Notes: generated by a model not told the origin, from the letters alone. A stretch of DNA of 64,000 nt from CAWATZ01 sp963784995 (GCA_963784995.1 CAWATZ010000003.1:2170001-2234000), one strand, 5' to 3'; shown: positions 22,203 through 32,120, counted from the first letter of the stretch. A program made the numbers and translations.

Positions 22203-23168
22203 TCAGATCTCGCAGCGCAGGCGGTCCAGAAACTCCTGCAAGTCGGCCGGCAACGGCATCGACCAGTGCAGCGTTTCGCCGGTCAACGGATGCGCGAATC
22301 CCAGTTCGGTCGCATGCAGGGCCAGCCGTGGGGCCGCGCTGGTGTCTTCCATGATACTGCCGTCCCGGCGAATGCAATACACCTTGTCGCCGCAAACGGG
22401 ATGGCCCAGCTCGGCCAGGTGGATGCGGATCTGGTGCGTCCGCCCCGTCTCCAGCCGGCAGGACAGGAGCACGTGACCGGGCAGACGCTCGACCACGTCC
22501 ACGTGAGTGATCGCCTCCTTCCCCTCGTCCGGCGAGGCCGTGCTGCCGCGCCGGCCATCGCCGCGGTCGCGGACCAGCCGAGTTTCGATCCGCTGCGATG
22601 GCACGAACCCGGGCACAATCGCCAGGTAGCGGCGCGTGACCGTGTGGGCGTGGAACTGCCTGCCGAGGCCGCGCTCCGCCGGGACCGTGCGCGCGAAGAC
22701 GACCAGGCCGCTCGTTTCCTTGTCGAGCCGATGCACCACGCGCAGCCGGGGCATGCTCTTGACGGGACGCCCCTCGGCCCGGGCGATCAGCCGCGGCACG
22801 ATGTCCTCCAGTGTCGGCGACAGCTCCTTGCGCTGGTCCTTCCAGTCGCGCTCCAGCGGATGGCGGACGGTGTTCAGACCGGAGGGCTTCTCCACCACGA
22901 CCAGGTGCTCGTCGAGGTGGCGGAGGACGATGGTCTCGGCGTGGCGCGGCTGGGGAGCGGGCCGGCCAAACAGCTCGACGGCGTCGCCTTCCTTGACCCG
23001 CCGAGCAGAGTCGAGGACCAGCTCGCCGTTGAGGCGAACGCGGCGCGTCTCGACCAGCCGGCGGACCTGGGTCCAGGACTGGCCGGGCAGGTGGCGGCGC
23101 AGGAACGCGGCCAGGGTCTGGCCGGCGAGGTCGGCGGTCACGGGGGTGGGGGGCAAGCGCAAGGTCAT
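22203..23168 (-). CDS. RluA-family pseudouridine synthase
   Basis: It isomerises specific uridines in rRNA or tRNA to pseudouridine. An S4 RNA-binding domain occupies the first 70 residues (LRRHLPGQSWTQVRRLVETR, RRVRLNGELV). The catalytic domain has VVEKPSGLNT, the catalytic Asp in RVVHRLDKETSGLVVFA, RRYLAIVPG, and LETGRTHQIRIHLAELGHPV, all standard for RluA/RluD. The length of 321 residues is normal. The target site cannot be told from sequence. The next gene downstream starts 3 bases after its stop. Confidence 0.93.
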   Translation of the reverse strand: MTLRLPPTPVTADLAGQTLAAFLRRHLPGQSWTQVRRLVETRRVRLNGELVLDSARRVKEGDAVELFGRPAPQPRHAETIVLRHLDEHLVVVEKPSGLNTVRHPLERDWKDQRKELSPTLEDIVPRLIARAEGRPVKSMPRLRVVHRLDKETSGLVVFARTVPAERGLGRQFHAHTVTRRYLAIVPGFVPSQRIETRLVRDRGDGRRGSTASPDEGKEAITHVDVVERLPGHVLLSCRLETGRTHQIRIHLAELGHPVCGDKVYCIRRDGSIMEDTSAAPRLALHATELGFAHPLTGETLHWSMPLPADLQEFLDRLRCEI

Positions 23169-23673
23169 GGGATCGTCTCACGCGGGCACGTTCGGGATGC
23201 AGGGGAGCGTGCAGCAATCGTCCATTCCGCATCCTGCGTCTGCCAGCCAGCCTGCCAACGAGGGGAGTTTGGCGGAGAGGCCAGGATGAGCCTGTCGTTG
23301 ACGGACGAGTGCCACAGGGGGTCATTTTTCTCCCTGCCTGCCATCTGCCAGGGTATTCGGGACCTGGCTTGCCTAACCAGGCTACGCCATCTCGCGTGAC
23401 TGTTCAAGTCTTCACTTCAGTTCGACCCGATTCACGTCCCTCTGCACTGAGCCGGCCGAGTCAGGTCCAATGTTGTCGTCCGAAGCGGACGGCGCAAGCC
23501 GAAAAGGAGGTAGGAGGTGCCGTGCTGGATCAGCCCTGTCGCCTCTGTGCCCGGCTTCTCCCTTTGCACAATGTCCAAGAACGTGAAACAAATGGTAACG
23601 TGGAGCGAGCCGTGCTATGCTGTGCAGAGGGTCCGATTTCGCACCGAGAGGCAGTTGCATCGAGGGTTCCTCC
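23169..23673. other. 505-bp stretch without a convincing gene
   Basis: Upstream of rluA-like and before the membrane-anchored repeat protein. Short ORFs exist in several frames but none has coding character or a matching ribosome site. A strong aaggaggtaggagg purine run is present at 23504-23517, followed by a GTG, yet the ORF after it reads into the wrong frame of the next gene. This may be decayed coding sequence. Confidence 0.5.
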
Positions 23674-24342
23674 ATGGAAGCAATCTGGATTACCGTCACC
23701 GGCGTGGTCGGTATTGTCGTGGTGATCGTGGGGCCCATCTGCGCCGTGCAGTGGGCGCGCGTCCGACAAGCGGAAGCAGATGCCCAGGTCAAGCAGGACA
23801 TGCTGGCGCGTGGGCTGTCCGTCGAGGAGATCGAGCGCTTGAGCACCCCCGCCAGCGTGCGGCAGGCGCAGATCGCGGCGGACTCCAAGGTGCGCGAGGC
23901 GCAAATCGCTGCCGACCTGAAACGGGACATGCTGGCGCACGGCCTCTCGGTCGAGGAGGTCGAGCGCCTGGTAACGCCGAAGTCGGCCGCGGTGAGCCGA
24001 CCCCGAGAGGAGGCCAACGCCCTGGCCAGCGCCATCGTCCAGATGATCGAAGGAGAGGGCCACCTGGATGAAGATGCGGTCGCGGGGCTCCTGGCCCTGT
24101 TCCTGGACAAGGAGGCGACCCGGGTTGATCGTCTGGGGTCAGCGAAACCCGCAAAGCAAATGCCGCAGACGCCGGAATCACCTGGCGACCCAGGCGAAAA
24201 CGCGGCCCGGGAACTCCACAGTATTCTCGCCGAACCATTGGCCGCGGCAGCCCAGTCACGCGATTGCGTCTTGCCGAGTTCGCGGTCTGGCCCGCGTGAA
24301 CGGGCTGCTGCACTTGGCGTTCAGCAGCAGGAGTCCAATTGA
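23674..24342 (+). CDS. Membrane-anchored protein with two internal repeats
   Basis: The ATG at 23674 begins an N-terminal membrane span (WITVTGVVGIVVVIVGPICA). A cytoplasmic region follows with two copies of an 18-residue unit (residues 39-56 VKQDMLARGLSVEEIERL and 82-99 LKRDMLAHGLSVEEVERL), 43 residues apart, linked by QAQIAADSKVREAQIAAD. The unit resembles the short helical motif found at the ends of many planctomycete membrane proteins (similar to SHOCT). The C-terminal 25 residues (from LPSSRSGPRERAA) match a sequence repeated at 52838. Its TGA overlaps the ATG of the next gene, so the two are likely coupled. Function is unknown. Confidence 0.65.
   Translation: MEAIWITVTGVVGIVVVIVGPICAVQWARVRQAEADAQVKQDMLARGLSVEEIERLSTPASVRQAQIAADSKVREAQIAADLKRDMLAHGLSVEEVERLVTPKSAAVSRPREEANALASAIVQMIEGEGHLDEDAVAGLLALFLDKEATRVDRLGSAKPAKQMPQTPESPGDPGENAARELHSILAEPLAAAAQSRDCVLPSSRSGPRERAAALGVQQQESN
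24269..24310. repeat. Dispersed 42-bp repeat, copy 1
   Basis: About 36 of 42 bases match 52838-52879, in the same orientation. Here it forms the end of the repeat membrane protein gene, just before a coupled small gene. The start of the conserved block reads tcttgccgagttcgcggtct. Confidence 0.55.
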
Positions 24343-24701
24343 TGGAAGGTGTCCGATCACTCGACGACATTTACTCCTTCTATCGCCACGACGAGGCTGC
24401 CGAGTATTGCCGTTCGACAATGCTTCGGTTTCTTGATCTGGTCGCCGACGTATTGAGGTCCAAACCTCTGTATTACTCTCTGTCGCATGCTCGATTGGGG
24501 CTCTCTTCCTTTGGCACTTGGGCTGAATCGAGTCAGCATCCAAGCATCCTGATTAGCGCGGACGACAGGTGGGTCATGTTGGGCTATTATGAGTCGTGGG
24601 AAGATGGGCCGTTTTTTCGAACGCGCGAAGACGGCATTAAGTGTCCGGTCGAAAATGCACGAGCAGCCCTGCTCGAAATGCTCGCACGGTTGAAGGTGTA
24701 G
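24342..24701 (+). CDS. Hypothetical protein, unusual composition
   Basis: A 119-residue protein whose ATG overlaps the TGA of the preceding gene (tgatg), which implies translational coupling. It starts MEGVRSLDDIYSFYRHDEAA and contains WVMLGYYESWEDGPFFRTRE. No signal peptide or membrane span is seen. The DNA is visibly poorer in GC than its neighbours, suggesting transfer. The small acidic and aromatic make-up is like that of immunity proteins, but no family is recognised and that is only a guess. Confidence 0.6.
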   Translation: MEGVRSLDDIYSFYRHDEAAEYCRSTMLRFLDLVADVLRSKPLYYSLSHARLGLSSFGTWAESSQHPSILISADDRWVMLGYYESWEDGPFFRTREDGIKCPVENARAALLEMLARLKV

Positions 24702-24783
24702 CCGCGTTGATGAGCCATGCTGTTTCTCCCCAGAGCCTGGGCCTCACGAGACTAACCCCGGTGTACCGCTGCCCACCTCGGCA

Positions 24784-25905
24784 TCAGACCGACCGGCCGC
24801 ACACAGCCAGCGCCTCAGCCGCGAACGGCGTGGCCACCAGCGGGTCGTCCTCGCGCACCTCGGCGGCAGTGTTGACCCACGACCCGTCTGGTTGTTGCCG
24901 CCGCAGGAGTTCCTCAGCGAGTACCGCCAACCGACCCGGCATCCCCGTTTCGTCCCCGGACACGGCCAGCGTTCGGGCGAAAGACCAGCAGTAGTAATAG
25001 TAGATGGACGCACGCAGGAGCGCACGCCCGGGGGCGAACCGTCCGGGGTGGACCGACACGGAGAAGTTCTGCTCCAGCCACTGCCGTGCCGCCGTCACCC
25101 GAGCGTCCTTGTGAGACATGCCGCAGGCCAGGAGCGCGCGCAGACCGTCCGCGGTCATGCTCGCGTAGGAGGCGTAGCGCTGCCGGCCTGTTCGATCCGT
25201 GCCCAGGACGCCGGCCTTGTTGCGCAAGGGATCGCCGTCCATGAAGAAGAACCCGCCATCGTCGAAGACCGGATCGGGGGCGTCCGCGAAGTTCTGGCAG
25301 CGGCACGTGAACGTCAGGGCCTTGCCGAACAGGAGATCGGACGCGGAGCAGCCCGCGGCTCGCAACGCCTCCAGCGCGAAGATCGTCGCGGAGAGATTCG
25401 ACTCGGTCAGCAGATCGGCCAGCTGGCCGGAGCGCGGCTTACGCGGCAGCGCATGCGCATATCCCCAGCCTCCATACTCGCGGTCCGTCGGCCGCCAGCC
25501 CAGGGCCTCCGTCAGCTGACGCTCACGCAGGTACGACAACCAGGCGTCCCGAGCCTGTCGGTGTTCCGCGAAGAGGGGCCGGCTGAGGACAAGGACCGCC
25601 AGGGCCGCGGTGTAAGCGGGGTAGCTCAGACCGTGTGGTCCCTCGGCGATCGTGCCGTCCGGCCGGGTCAGCGAAGCCAGGTTCGCAGCGCCCCGGGCGG
25701 CGCAGTCGAGGGTCTGCGAACCGGGGGAAGCCTCCTGGGTCTGGGCGATGGCAAGAAGGCTATGGACGGCGAGGGGAGTCAAGGCATCGCCGTCCTTGAA
25801 GTGGGCGTAAATCGTCGAACGCCAGGCCCCGTCGGGCGACTGGCGCTGGCAGAGGAAATGGGTGGCGGCAGTCAAAGCGCGGTCGATCCGATCCCGGGCG
25901 CTCAC
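24784..25905 (-). CDS. Prenyltransferase/squalene-cyclase-like repeat protein, paralogue 1
   Basis: A 373-residue cytoplasmic protein (no signal peptide) built of alpha/alpha-barrel repeats: HFLCQRQSPDGAWRST, TRPDGTIAEGPHGLSYPAYT, YASYASMTADGLRALLACG and LLRRQQPDGSWVNTAAEVRE. GYAHALP and SYASMTADG are shared with the secreted protein at 13541. The DxDD motif of active class II terpene cyclases is absent. It lies 18 bases downstream of a second member of the same fold (25924-27060), as a pair on one transcript. Role unknown; it may bind rather than cyclise. Confidence 0.75.
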   Translation of the reverse strand: MSARDRIDRALTAATHFLCQRQSPDGAWRSTIYAHFKDGDALTPLAVHSLLAIAQTQEASPGSQTLDCAARGAANLASLTRPDGTIAEGPHGLSYPAYTAALAVLVLSRPLFAEHRQARDAWLSYLRERQLTEALGWRPTDREYGGWGYAHALPRKPRSGQLADLLTESNLSATIFALEALRAAGCSASDLLFGKALTFTCRCQNFADAPDPVFDDGGFFFMDGDPLRNKAGVLGTDRTGRQRYASYASMTADGLRALLACGMSHKDARVTAARQWLEQNFSVSVHPGRFAPGRALLRASIYYYYCWSFARTLAVSGDETGMPGRLAVLAEELLRRQQPDGSWVNTAAEVREDDPLVATPFAAEALAVCGRSV

Positions 25906-25923
25906 CGAACACCTCCGAGGATT

Positions 25924-27060
25924 TCAGACGACGACGTGGTCGGGCCGGGGCGCCCGGTCGGCCAGCAGCACGAGCAGGGCGGTGGCGGTGCAGAACGTCC
26001 GGCCGGTGATGCAGTGATGGCCGCTCCAGCTGCCGTCGGCGTTCTGGATGCGTTCCATGTTCCTGGTCATGGTCCGGTCCCAGTCCTCCCATTCCTTCCC
26101 ACCCTTGGCCAGCAGCGCCTCGGCGATGTTCAGATAGCTCAGGAACTCCTCGCCGCCATTGGAGCCAAAGCCTTGCCGGAAGTTTTCGTCCTTGAGATAG
26201 GCGTAGGATCCGGCCATCGACTCTTCGTGAGCGGCCTCGGCCTCTTCGATGTTCTTGAGCTTCGCCTGGGCACGCTCCTGCTCCACCGGCGTCGCTGCCG
26301 GGCTCGCCGCCGTCTGGTTCAGGTCTGCTTTCATCGCCTTGAAGTTGTAGACGCTGTGCGACGCGGAGGACATCTGACTGCCGACGCTGTAGAGCGGCAC
26401 GCCCGCGGAGCCCTCCATGCCGTGAGTGCGGGTCCTGGCGTCATACTGGGAGCGGGCGTACTTCTCGGCCCGCTCCAGGGTCTCGTCGGCGACCCGGGCA
26501 CCGCGCTGCCGGGCCCGGTTCAGCCCCGCGGTGCCCAGCGATTGGCCGACCACCGGGGCCCAGCCGTCCATGGCCCAGGTGCCGTTGGCCTGCTGACACC
26601 GTTCCAGCTTGGCGATGACCGTGTCCAGGGCGGCCGACAGGCGGGCCTCGCTGGCTTCGTCGGGCATCAACCCCTTGGCCTCGGAGAGGACCAGCGACGC
26701 CAGGAAGGTATCGGCCAGCGGACCGATCTTGGTCTGGATCTGAGTGCCGCGGAGGTCCGTGACGTAGGGCGACTCGACGCTCTGGCGCTCGACGTTGCCG
26801 ACGATGAAATCCAGGCCCCGCAGCGCCTGCGGGGCGTATTCTCCCTGGCGCGGCGTGTTCTCGCCCCGCAGCAGGGCGAGGGTGGCCGCACAGGTGTTGG
26901 CCACGTCGGGCGGGTCCTCGACGCCAGCGCCCTCGACGCGACCCCCCTCTGAGTTGGAGCGCCAGCCTCCCCCCTGGCTCCAGCCGCCGTTGGGATGCTG
27001 CTGGCTGGCGAGATAAGCGAACCCCTTCTTGACGGCCTCGCTGAGTGGCTTGGGTGTCAT
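25924..27060 (-). CDS. Prenyltransferase/squalene-cyclase-like repeat protein, paralogue 2
   Basis: 378 residues, no signal peptide. Repeats include FAYLASQQHPNGGWSQGG near the start, ERCQQANGTWAMDGWAPVV in the middle and MERIQNADGSWSGHHCITG near the end, the QW-type signature of the fold. Between them is a helical insertion rich in Ala, Glu and Lys (about residues 230-290). It is first of a two-gene unit with 24784-25905. No catalytic aspartate cluster is visible. Confidence 0.75.
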   Translation of the reverse strand: MTPKPLSEAVKKGFAYLASQQHPNGGWSQGGGWRSNSEGGRVEGAGVEDPPDVANTCAATLALLRGENTPRQGEYAPQALRGLDFIVGNVERQSVESPYVTDLRGTQIQTKIGPLADTFLASLVLSEAKGLMPDEASEARLSAALDTVIAKLERCQQANGTWAMDGWAPVVGQSLGTAGLNRARQRGARVADETLERAEKYARSQYDARTRTHGMEGSAGVPLYSVGSQMSSASHSVYNFKAMKADLNQTAASPAATPVEQERAQAKLKNIEEAEAAHEESMAGSYAYLKDENFRQGFGSNGGEEFLSYLNIAEALLAKGGKEWEDWDRTMTRNMERIQNADGSWSGHHCITGRTFCTATALLVLLADRAPRPDHVVV

Positions 27061-27199
27061 GAGCTGTTTCCTTCGGTATCAGGGCCAGGTGACGGGAAAC
27101 CTGGAAGTGTCGTCCGGGCGACCAACTTTATTGTAGCAGAGAGGGGAAGCCCTGGATTCAGCCGTCGATTCAGCCGACCTGCCGGAGGGTCGTTGGCTG

Positions 27200-27919
27200 T
27201 CAGGCCTGGGCTGGCGGCGGGCTCGCCTCGTTTGAGCGCAGTCGCAACTCCTGGCAGGTCTGCTCATACGTGCCCTCGAGGTCCACCGGCAGGCAAGGAC
27301 CGTCGCGCAACCACAGGGGCATCGTGGGCAAGGGTTGACCGATGGCAAGCGGTTCTTGCCAGACACTCAGCTCGGTCTTCCCCTCGCACCGAACAGGACG
27401 GTAGGCAGTCGTGTACAGGGTGGACTGAAGAACGTTGGGCGGGGTGACGCCAAGCCGTTCCAGCAGGGCCACGTGGAGGTTGGAAAGCCGATTGGTGACA
27501 ACGTCAACCACAATCAGGCCCACCCCGTCGTGGAGGTAACTACTGCACTTGGAGACAAAGGCTTCACGCTCGTCGGGACGATCTTTGTTCGAGGGACTGA
27601 CCAGTTCAATACAGGCAGCCAGTGAGGGGCCTTCCAGTTGACTGTACACACGGACTTCGACCGAGTCCGTGGCCGCGGCAATCGGAACGGTCAAGGCCGG
27701 GTCCGGAGGAGTCCAACCCGCTGCTGGAGAGCCGTGCCCCTCGACGTCGAATGTCGCCACGTCAATTTCGACGATGAAAGTGCATACCGGTTCAGCGAAG
27801 AAATCCGGAGGAAGCAACCGGTTCAGCGAACCGCAAAGATACGTTGCCCAGGCTCCGTGGAACGAAGTCCACTTCCGCTGTGTACTCAGCGGGCGATGAA
27901 AATGATCGCGTAACGGCAT
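27200..27919 (-). CDS. DUF4058 family protein
   Basis: 239 residues starting MPLRDHFHRPLSTQRKWTSF, then FHGAWATYLCGSLNRLLPP and ACIELVSPSNKDRPDEREAF, which are the hallmark segments of DUF4058, a family abundant in planctomycetes and cyanobacteria. The ELVSPSNKD segment resembles a PD-(D/E)xK nuclease-like core, a structural link that is known for related domains but unproven here. No signal peptide. It stands alone, with 139 bases to the squalene-cyclase-like pair downstream. Confidence 0.85.
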   Translation of the reverse strand: MPLRDHFHRPLSTQRKWTSFHGAWATYLCGSLNRLLPPDFFAEPVCTFIVEIDVATFDVEGHGSPAAGWTPPDPALTVPIAAATDSVEVRVYSQLEGPSLAACIELVSPSNKDRPDEREAFVSKCSSYLHDGVGLIVVDVVTNRLSNLHVALLERLGVTPPNVLQSTLYTTAYRPVRCEGKTELSVWQEPLAIGQPLPTMPLWLRDGPCLPVDLEGTYEQTCQELRLRSNEASPPPAQA

Positions 27920-28099
27920 TGGCGTTCCTCTCCGGTTTCTGCGTTCTCAATGGCCCACCCCAGGCTCTCTTACACCCTCTCCGTGAGTTCCCTTTCCACC
28001 TCCTCGACCGGTTCGAGGCTGCCCCGGCGCTCCGGCTTGAAGAGCGGATCCGCCTGTGGCCCCCACCGCCGCAGGCACGCGGCGGCACGTTCCTGTTGC

Positions 28100-29483
28100 T
28101 TACTCCTGGCTCGGCTTGCGTTTGCGGACGGTGCGCTCGCGTTTCGCCGGCGTCCGCTTCGCCGGCTTGTCCGGTTGACGAGGGCCTTCGCCAAACGGTG
28201 GAATTGCAAAATGCAGCGCCGCATAGGTGTAGAGATCGACTTCGGAGGCCTCGTTGCCGAAATTGCCCCACGGACAGTACTCGCACGAGTGCAGGTGCGC
28301 TGCCGCCGCCAGTTCGGAATCTTCGTCTTTCTCGGATCGCCGCGACGTTTCGTCGGACGTGGGAGGAGGCTCGAGCCAGGTGACGCCAAAGTCGCCCTCG
28401 TCCTCCGAGCTGGCTCGAATGGGCAAGGTCTTGTTGAGGTCGTCCGCGTCCATCTGTCGGCGCAGGCGGGATCGTTCGCCGACCGTCGGGAAGCGCTCGA
28501 GCTGCCAGGTCTCATCCGCGCAGTTTTCAAACATGTAAGGCGTGAAGACGACTTTCAACCCGGCCTGAAGCGCGGCGGCCGCCGCCAGGTGATCGCGTCC
28601 CTTGAGCACGGTCGCCGATTGCTGGGTAATCGGGCTCGACTTTTGCTGAAAACGCGCGTCTTGATGGTACAGGTGAGAGCATGGATAGGCGAGGACGCCG
28701 CCCTTCGGCAGGAAAGTCCGATCCGTAAGCAAGGCGCGCCAGGCTTCCTGGACGCGCGGCTCCAGATCTTCGGAAGCGATTTCGCGCCGGCTCGCCCCCC
28801 GCCCCGCGTTTCAGGAGATAGGTCAAGGTGACGCGCGCTCCAAACCAGATCCTCTCGATCTGATGATCCACGTCGCCGAAAAACGCCGCCCAGTGAAGTT
28901 GTCCCGCCTCCTTCTGCGCCTCAATACTGCTTCCCCAGTCGAACTTCTGAACGATTCCCCGGTGAGTCAAGACGAATTTGCCGTTCCCGAATTGCGCCGG
29001 CAAACACACGACCAGCGTGCCAAACATGTCGTTGCCGCGCGGCGTGTCCTTGTGCGGCGCGAAGTGTCCGCCAGCCACGTAGACGTTGAGCGAATACAGC
29101 TCGGCGGCGATGGGGCTCGGGTCGTGCGGAACGAGCCCGCGCTGGATCTCCTTCAGCAGGCCGGCCGACTCGGGGTCGAAGTTTTCGACTCGAAACGCTC
29201 CCCCCTCCGCTTTGAGCTGAAGGGCGTCGCGGACGCTCCGGTCATACCGGGTCTTTTTCCCGGCGCCAAAAGGGGCAGCCTGGCAATGCGCCAGCAACGG
29301 CCCCATTTCGCGCTCCTGGTCGAACGAATTTTTGGCCCGGACGACTTCAAACCGGGTGTTGTCCTTGAAGACAAGCGTCACGGGTTTGTCCGGAACGAAC
29401 GTTCCTTCACACGAAAAGGGCGCCGTCACGCCGTGGAGCGCCAGCTTCAGTTGATCGAGTTTCGTTTGAGCCTTCTTGTTCAT
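28100..29483 (-). CDS. 2OG-Fe(II) dioxygenase family protein, frameshifted
   Basis: The N-terminal 220 residues hold a prolyl-4-hydroxylase-like fold with the iron triad: HxD in GGHFAPHKDTPRG and the distal His in GDVDHQIERIW, followed by Arg in GARVTLTYLLKR for 2-oxoglutarate. Near 28795 a run of six C breaks the frame. The other frame continues SREIASEDLEPRVQEAWRAL and then a C-terminal domain (LPKGGVLAYPCSHLYHQDAR, HSCEYCPWGNFGNEASEVDL) that ends at 28100. The two halves are clearly one protein of about 460 residues. These enzymes hydroxylate protein or small-molecule substrates; the substrate is unknown. Confidence 0.75.
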
Positions 29484-29566
29484 GGTTTCGCCTCCCGGCT
29501 TGTTCTGTTCGCTAGCCTCCTTCGACGGGCTGGGCAGGGATCAGGCAGTCACACCCCGCCGATCAG

Positions 29567-29750
29567 GTCGGTTCGCCCCGCCTCCTCCAGCGCCTTGCGG
29601 TACTCGAAGTAGTTCTCCAGCTTGTAGAATTCCATCAGCGCCCGCTGCATCTTCCGGTCCCGAAGTCCCTTGGCGACGAACACCTCCTGCCTGGTGAACG
29701 GATCGATCCCCGTGTAATACGTGCACGTCGCGAGGTCTGGAGCGACATGC
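29567..29750 (-). pseudogene. Fragment of a YgiQ-type radical SAM protein (C-terminal end)
   Basis: About 60 codons (CTYYTGIDPFTRQEVFVAKG, LRDRKMQRALMEFYKLEN, then a stop after EAGRTDLIGGV) match the C-terminal part of the complete YgiQ protein at 34108-36240. The middle section is nearly identical at the DNA level to 34400-34510. No radical SAM core or start is present, so it is a remnant. It and the intact copy flank the two polysaccharide-degrading genes in direct orientation. Confidence 0.8.
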
Positions 29751-29801
29751 ATGAAGATCACATCACGCTCCAATACGAAAGGGGGGCGAGGCCACAAGCG
29801 G

Positions 29802-32120
29802 TCAACGCCTCCGGATCCTGTATTCGCAACCTTTTTTTGTATCGAAAACGATCGCACTCCCTGTGACTCGATACTCGACGTTCTCGAAGCCTTCTCGCGA
29901 AAGGGAAACCACTTCAAGCTTCTTGCCAACCCACGGATTAGCCACGGTGCAGGCGCCACCAACTTCACTCGTTATGGCAATGGAGGCCACCGACCCGTCT
30001 TTGAATTCGCTGGAGACGAGGAAGGCGCCGTAAGCACGGAGATTCCGGAAACTGGCATCTTTTCCTTTGAGCCAGACGGGAAAAACCCGGATCGTCCGGT
30101 CGTGACTCTGGAGCAACATCGAGTTGATCGCCTCGATGACCCCCACGTATTCGAGGGAATGCACAGGGGGCACGATGGTCATGTTGTCCCGCAGTCGAAC
30201 GTGGTCGCCGCGGTCGTCGTAAGGTTGGCGGCCGGCCAGCAGGATTTTCAACGATCCAAGCACCTTCTCCGCGGGGTAGCCCGAGCGCACCGCCTGGGTG
30301 TAGATCTTGGGGAAGCTATTGGCCTGGAACCACGAGGCCTTGCCCTCCTCCGGGTTCAACGCGGCGACCGTGTTTTGCGCGATCTTGAGCAGTTCCGGAT
30401 CCGAACCGAGGCTGATCGCCCCGCCGGGGAACACGTGTCCCAGAACGTCGCTGTTGTCGCCGGGGCCGCCGAGGCACATCCTGGTGCGGTTCTCGGCCTC
30501 CTTGAAGACCGTCTTGCCCTGGAAAACGATCGTCGGGTAGGAACTCAGCTCATCGACGTAGCTCCGCCACCGCGCCTTGCGGTCCTTGCCGATCTGAATC
30601 ACTTCGCCGGCGGACCGCTTCCCTTCGAGCACCCCGGAGGTTTCGAGCAGGAAGAGGAAGACCATCTTCACGTAGGCGAGGTCGGTGATGGCGTTATCAT
30701 CTTTTTGGCCCTCGCGGGCGCCGCTGTTGCGGATAACCCATCGGCTCCTGGTTTCGTCCCGAATCAGATTGTCTTCCCAGAACTCCGCAAGCTCCTTCAA
30801 GAGAGGCCAGGCCTTGTCGAGCAGAAATCTCTCATCACGGGTAGATTGGTAATGCATGATGAAGTTGAGGGCCGCGAGAGACGCGTTGCCCTTCATGTTG
30901 AGCGTCCGGGTGTCGGTGAAACCGCCCCAGGCGTGGGCGTTGACGCCAAACAGGACGCCCTTGGCGCCGTGTTCTTTCGCCAGCCGCCGGCCCTCGGGGA
31001 TGAGTTTCAGGATCACGTCGTAATACGGCATCGCCAGTTCGGGTCGGTTGCTCGAATAAACCCCCCACCAAACAGACTCGAAGTTGTAATCGAGTGTGTA
31101 TTTGTTCGACCAGCAGATGGGGCCGTTCAGGTGCCAGGGACCGGCCAGTCCGGGGGCCACGCACCCCTCCCGGCTGGAACAGCCAAGCACGTAGAGCGCA
31201 CCGTAATAGAGTTTTTCCAGTTGCTCGTCGTGAATCGCGATGGACGATTTCGACCAGTACTTCTTCCACCAATCCAAATGAGCGGCATGGAGGTCGTCAA
31301 TTCTCCGGTCCGTGAGCGACGCCGCGAGTTCCTTCGCCTGCCGGACGTGGTTCTCCGCGTTGTAGCCCCCGCCGATGGCGGTGACGACCCGCACGGCTTT
31401 GCCGGCCGGCACGGAAAAACGCGCCTCGGAGAAACTCTTACCGTCGGTCGAGCATTTCGGGGCGGCCCCCACGACCCGCGTGGCCATGGCTACCTTTGAA
31501 GCGAAAGGCTGCCTGGTCGTACCCATCACGGTAACTGCTTCGCGTGTGGCCCAGATCAGCCCGTCGGAGGCCCCAGCTTGCGTTTTAAGAGACGAGGTGT
31601 GCGACCAGAGTTTGAGTGTGACATCGGTCGGCTCCCCGTCGGCCGTCGAAAGCTCGGTCACCAGAACGTTCCCGCCGTCCGCCGTCCAGAAGCGCATGTG
31701 GATCGTTGCCTTGGCAAGGGGGACGACCGACCGGACCTCGGCCCGGTACAAATCCTGTTCCTGGCGATAGCCCGTTTCTTTCGCCGGGCCTTCAAACGTG
31801 AAGGTGAGCCCCCCGAGGCCGCGCGTGGACTGGCTCAGGTCGCTCTTCGAGAGATAGAACGTCTGCTCGGTCGCGGTGCCGCCCACCGCCACGGCGACGT
31901 CGCCGTTGCCCATGAGAGGACCATCGGGAATTCGGTACGCGCGAATCGCGGGGTCGAGCGCCCCGACCGTGCCGGGCGGTTGCGTGTAGACCCCCACGTA
32001 TTTCGGTATCGGGCCCGCCGCCTCGGCCGCTGGTTCTGCCGCGCCGGCCCTGGCGGGCACGCACTGAGCCACAATCAGAAGAATCACAACCAAGGCTAAC
32101 AAAGTCACCCTGCGCTTCAT
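29802..32120 (-). CDS. Secreted glycoside hydrolase, GH95-like
   Basis: 772 residues with a signal peptide (RVTLLALVVILLIVAQCVPA). The order of regions is an N-terminal beta domain (YRIPDGPLMGNGDVAVAVGG, TFYLSKSDLS), a helical linker, and an (alpha/alpha)6-barrel-like core (KYTLDYNFESVWWGVYSSNR, LAEFWEDNLIRDE, GDNSDVLGHVFPGGAISLGS), ending in a beta domain. This layout matches GH95 alpha-fucosidase relatives and similar families. The exact activity is not certain. The start overlaps the end of the upstream lyase gene by 4 bases (ATGA), so the two form one unit for polysaccharide breakdown in the periplasm or outside. GC looks a little lower than the core genes. Confidence 0.75.
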   Translation of the reverse strand: MKRRVTLLALVVILLIVAQCVPARAGAAEPAAEAAGPIPKYVGVYTQPPGTVGALDPAIRAYRIPDGPLMGNGDVAVAVGGTATEQTFYLSKSDLSQSTRGLGGLTFTFEGPAKETGYRQEQDLYRAEVRSVVPLAKATIHMRFWTADGGNVLVTELSTADGEPTDVTLKLWSHTSSLKTQAGASDGLIWATREAVTVMGTTRQPFASKVAMATRVVGAAPKCSTDGKSFSEARFSVPAGKAVRVVTAIGGGYNAENHVRQAKELAASLTDRRIDDLHAAHLDWWKKYWSKSSIAIHDEQLEKLYYGALYVLGCSSREGCVAPGLAGPWHLNGPICWSNKYTLDYNFESVWWGVYSSNRPELAMPYYDVILKLIPEGRRLAKEHGAKGVLFGVNAHAWGGFTDTRTLNMKGNASLAALNFIMHYQSTRDERFLLDKAWPLLKELAEFWEDNLIRDETRSRWVIRNSGAREGQKDDNAITDLAYVKMVFLFLLETSGVLEGKRSAGEVIQIGKDRKARWRSYVDELSSYPTIVFQGKTVFKEAENRTRMCLGGPGDNSDVLGHVFPGGAISLGSDPELLKIAQNTVAALNPEEGKASWFQANSFPKIYTQAVRSGYPAEKVLGSLKILLAGRQPYDDRGDHVRLRDNMTIVPPVHSLEYVGVIEAINSMLLQSHDRTIRVFPVWLKGKDASFRNLRAYGAFLVSSEFKDGSVASIAITSEVGGACTVANPWVGKKLEVVSLSREGFENVEYRVTGSAIVFDTKKGCEYRIRRR

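Noticed and set aside
23517..24071. Plus-strand ORF after a very strong purine-rich site at 23504-23517
   Set aside because: It runs out of phase across the membrane-repeat protein gene and its sequence is not protein-like after about 40 codons.
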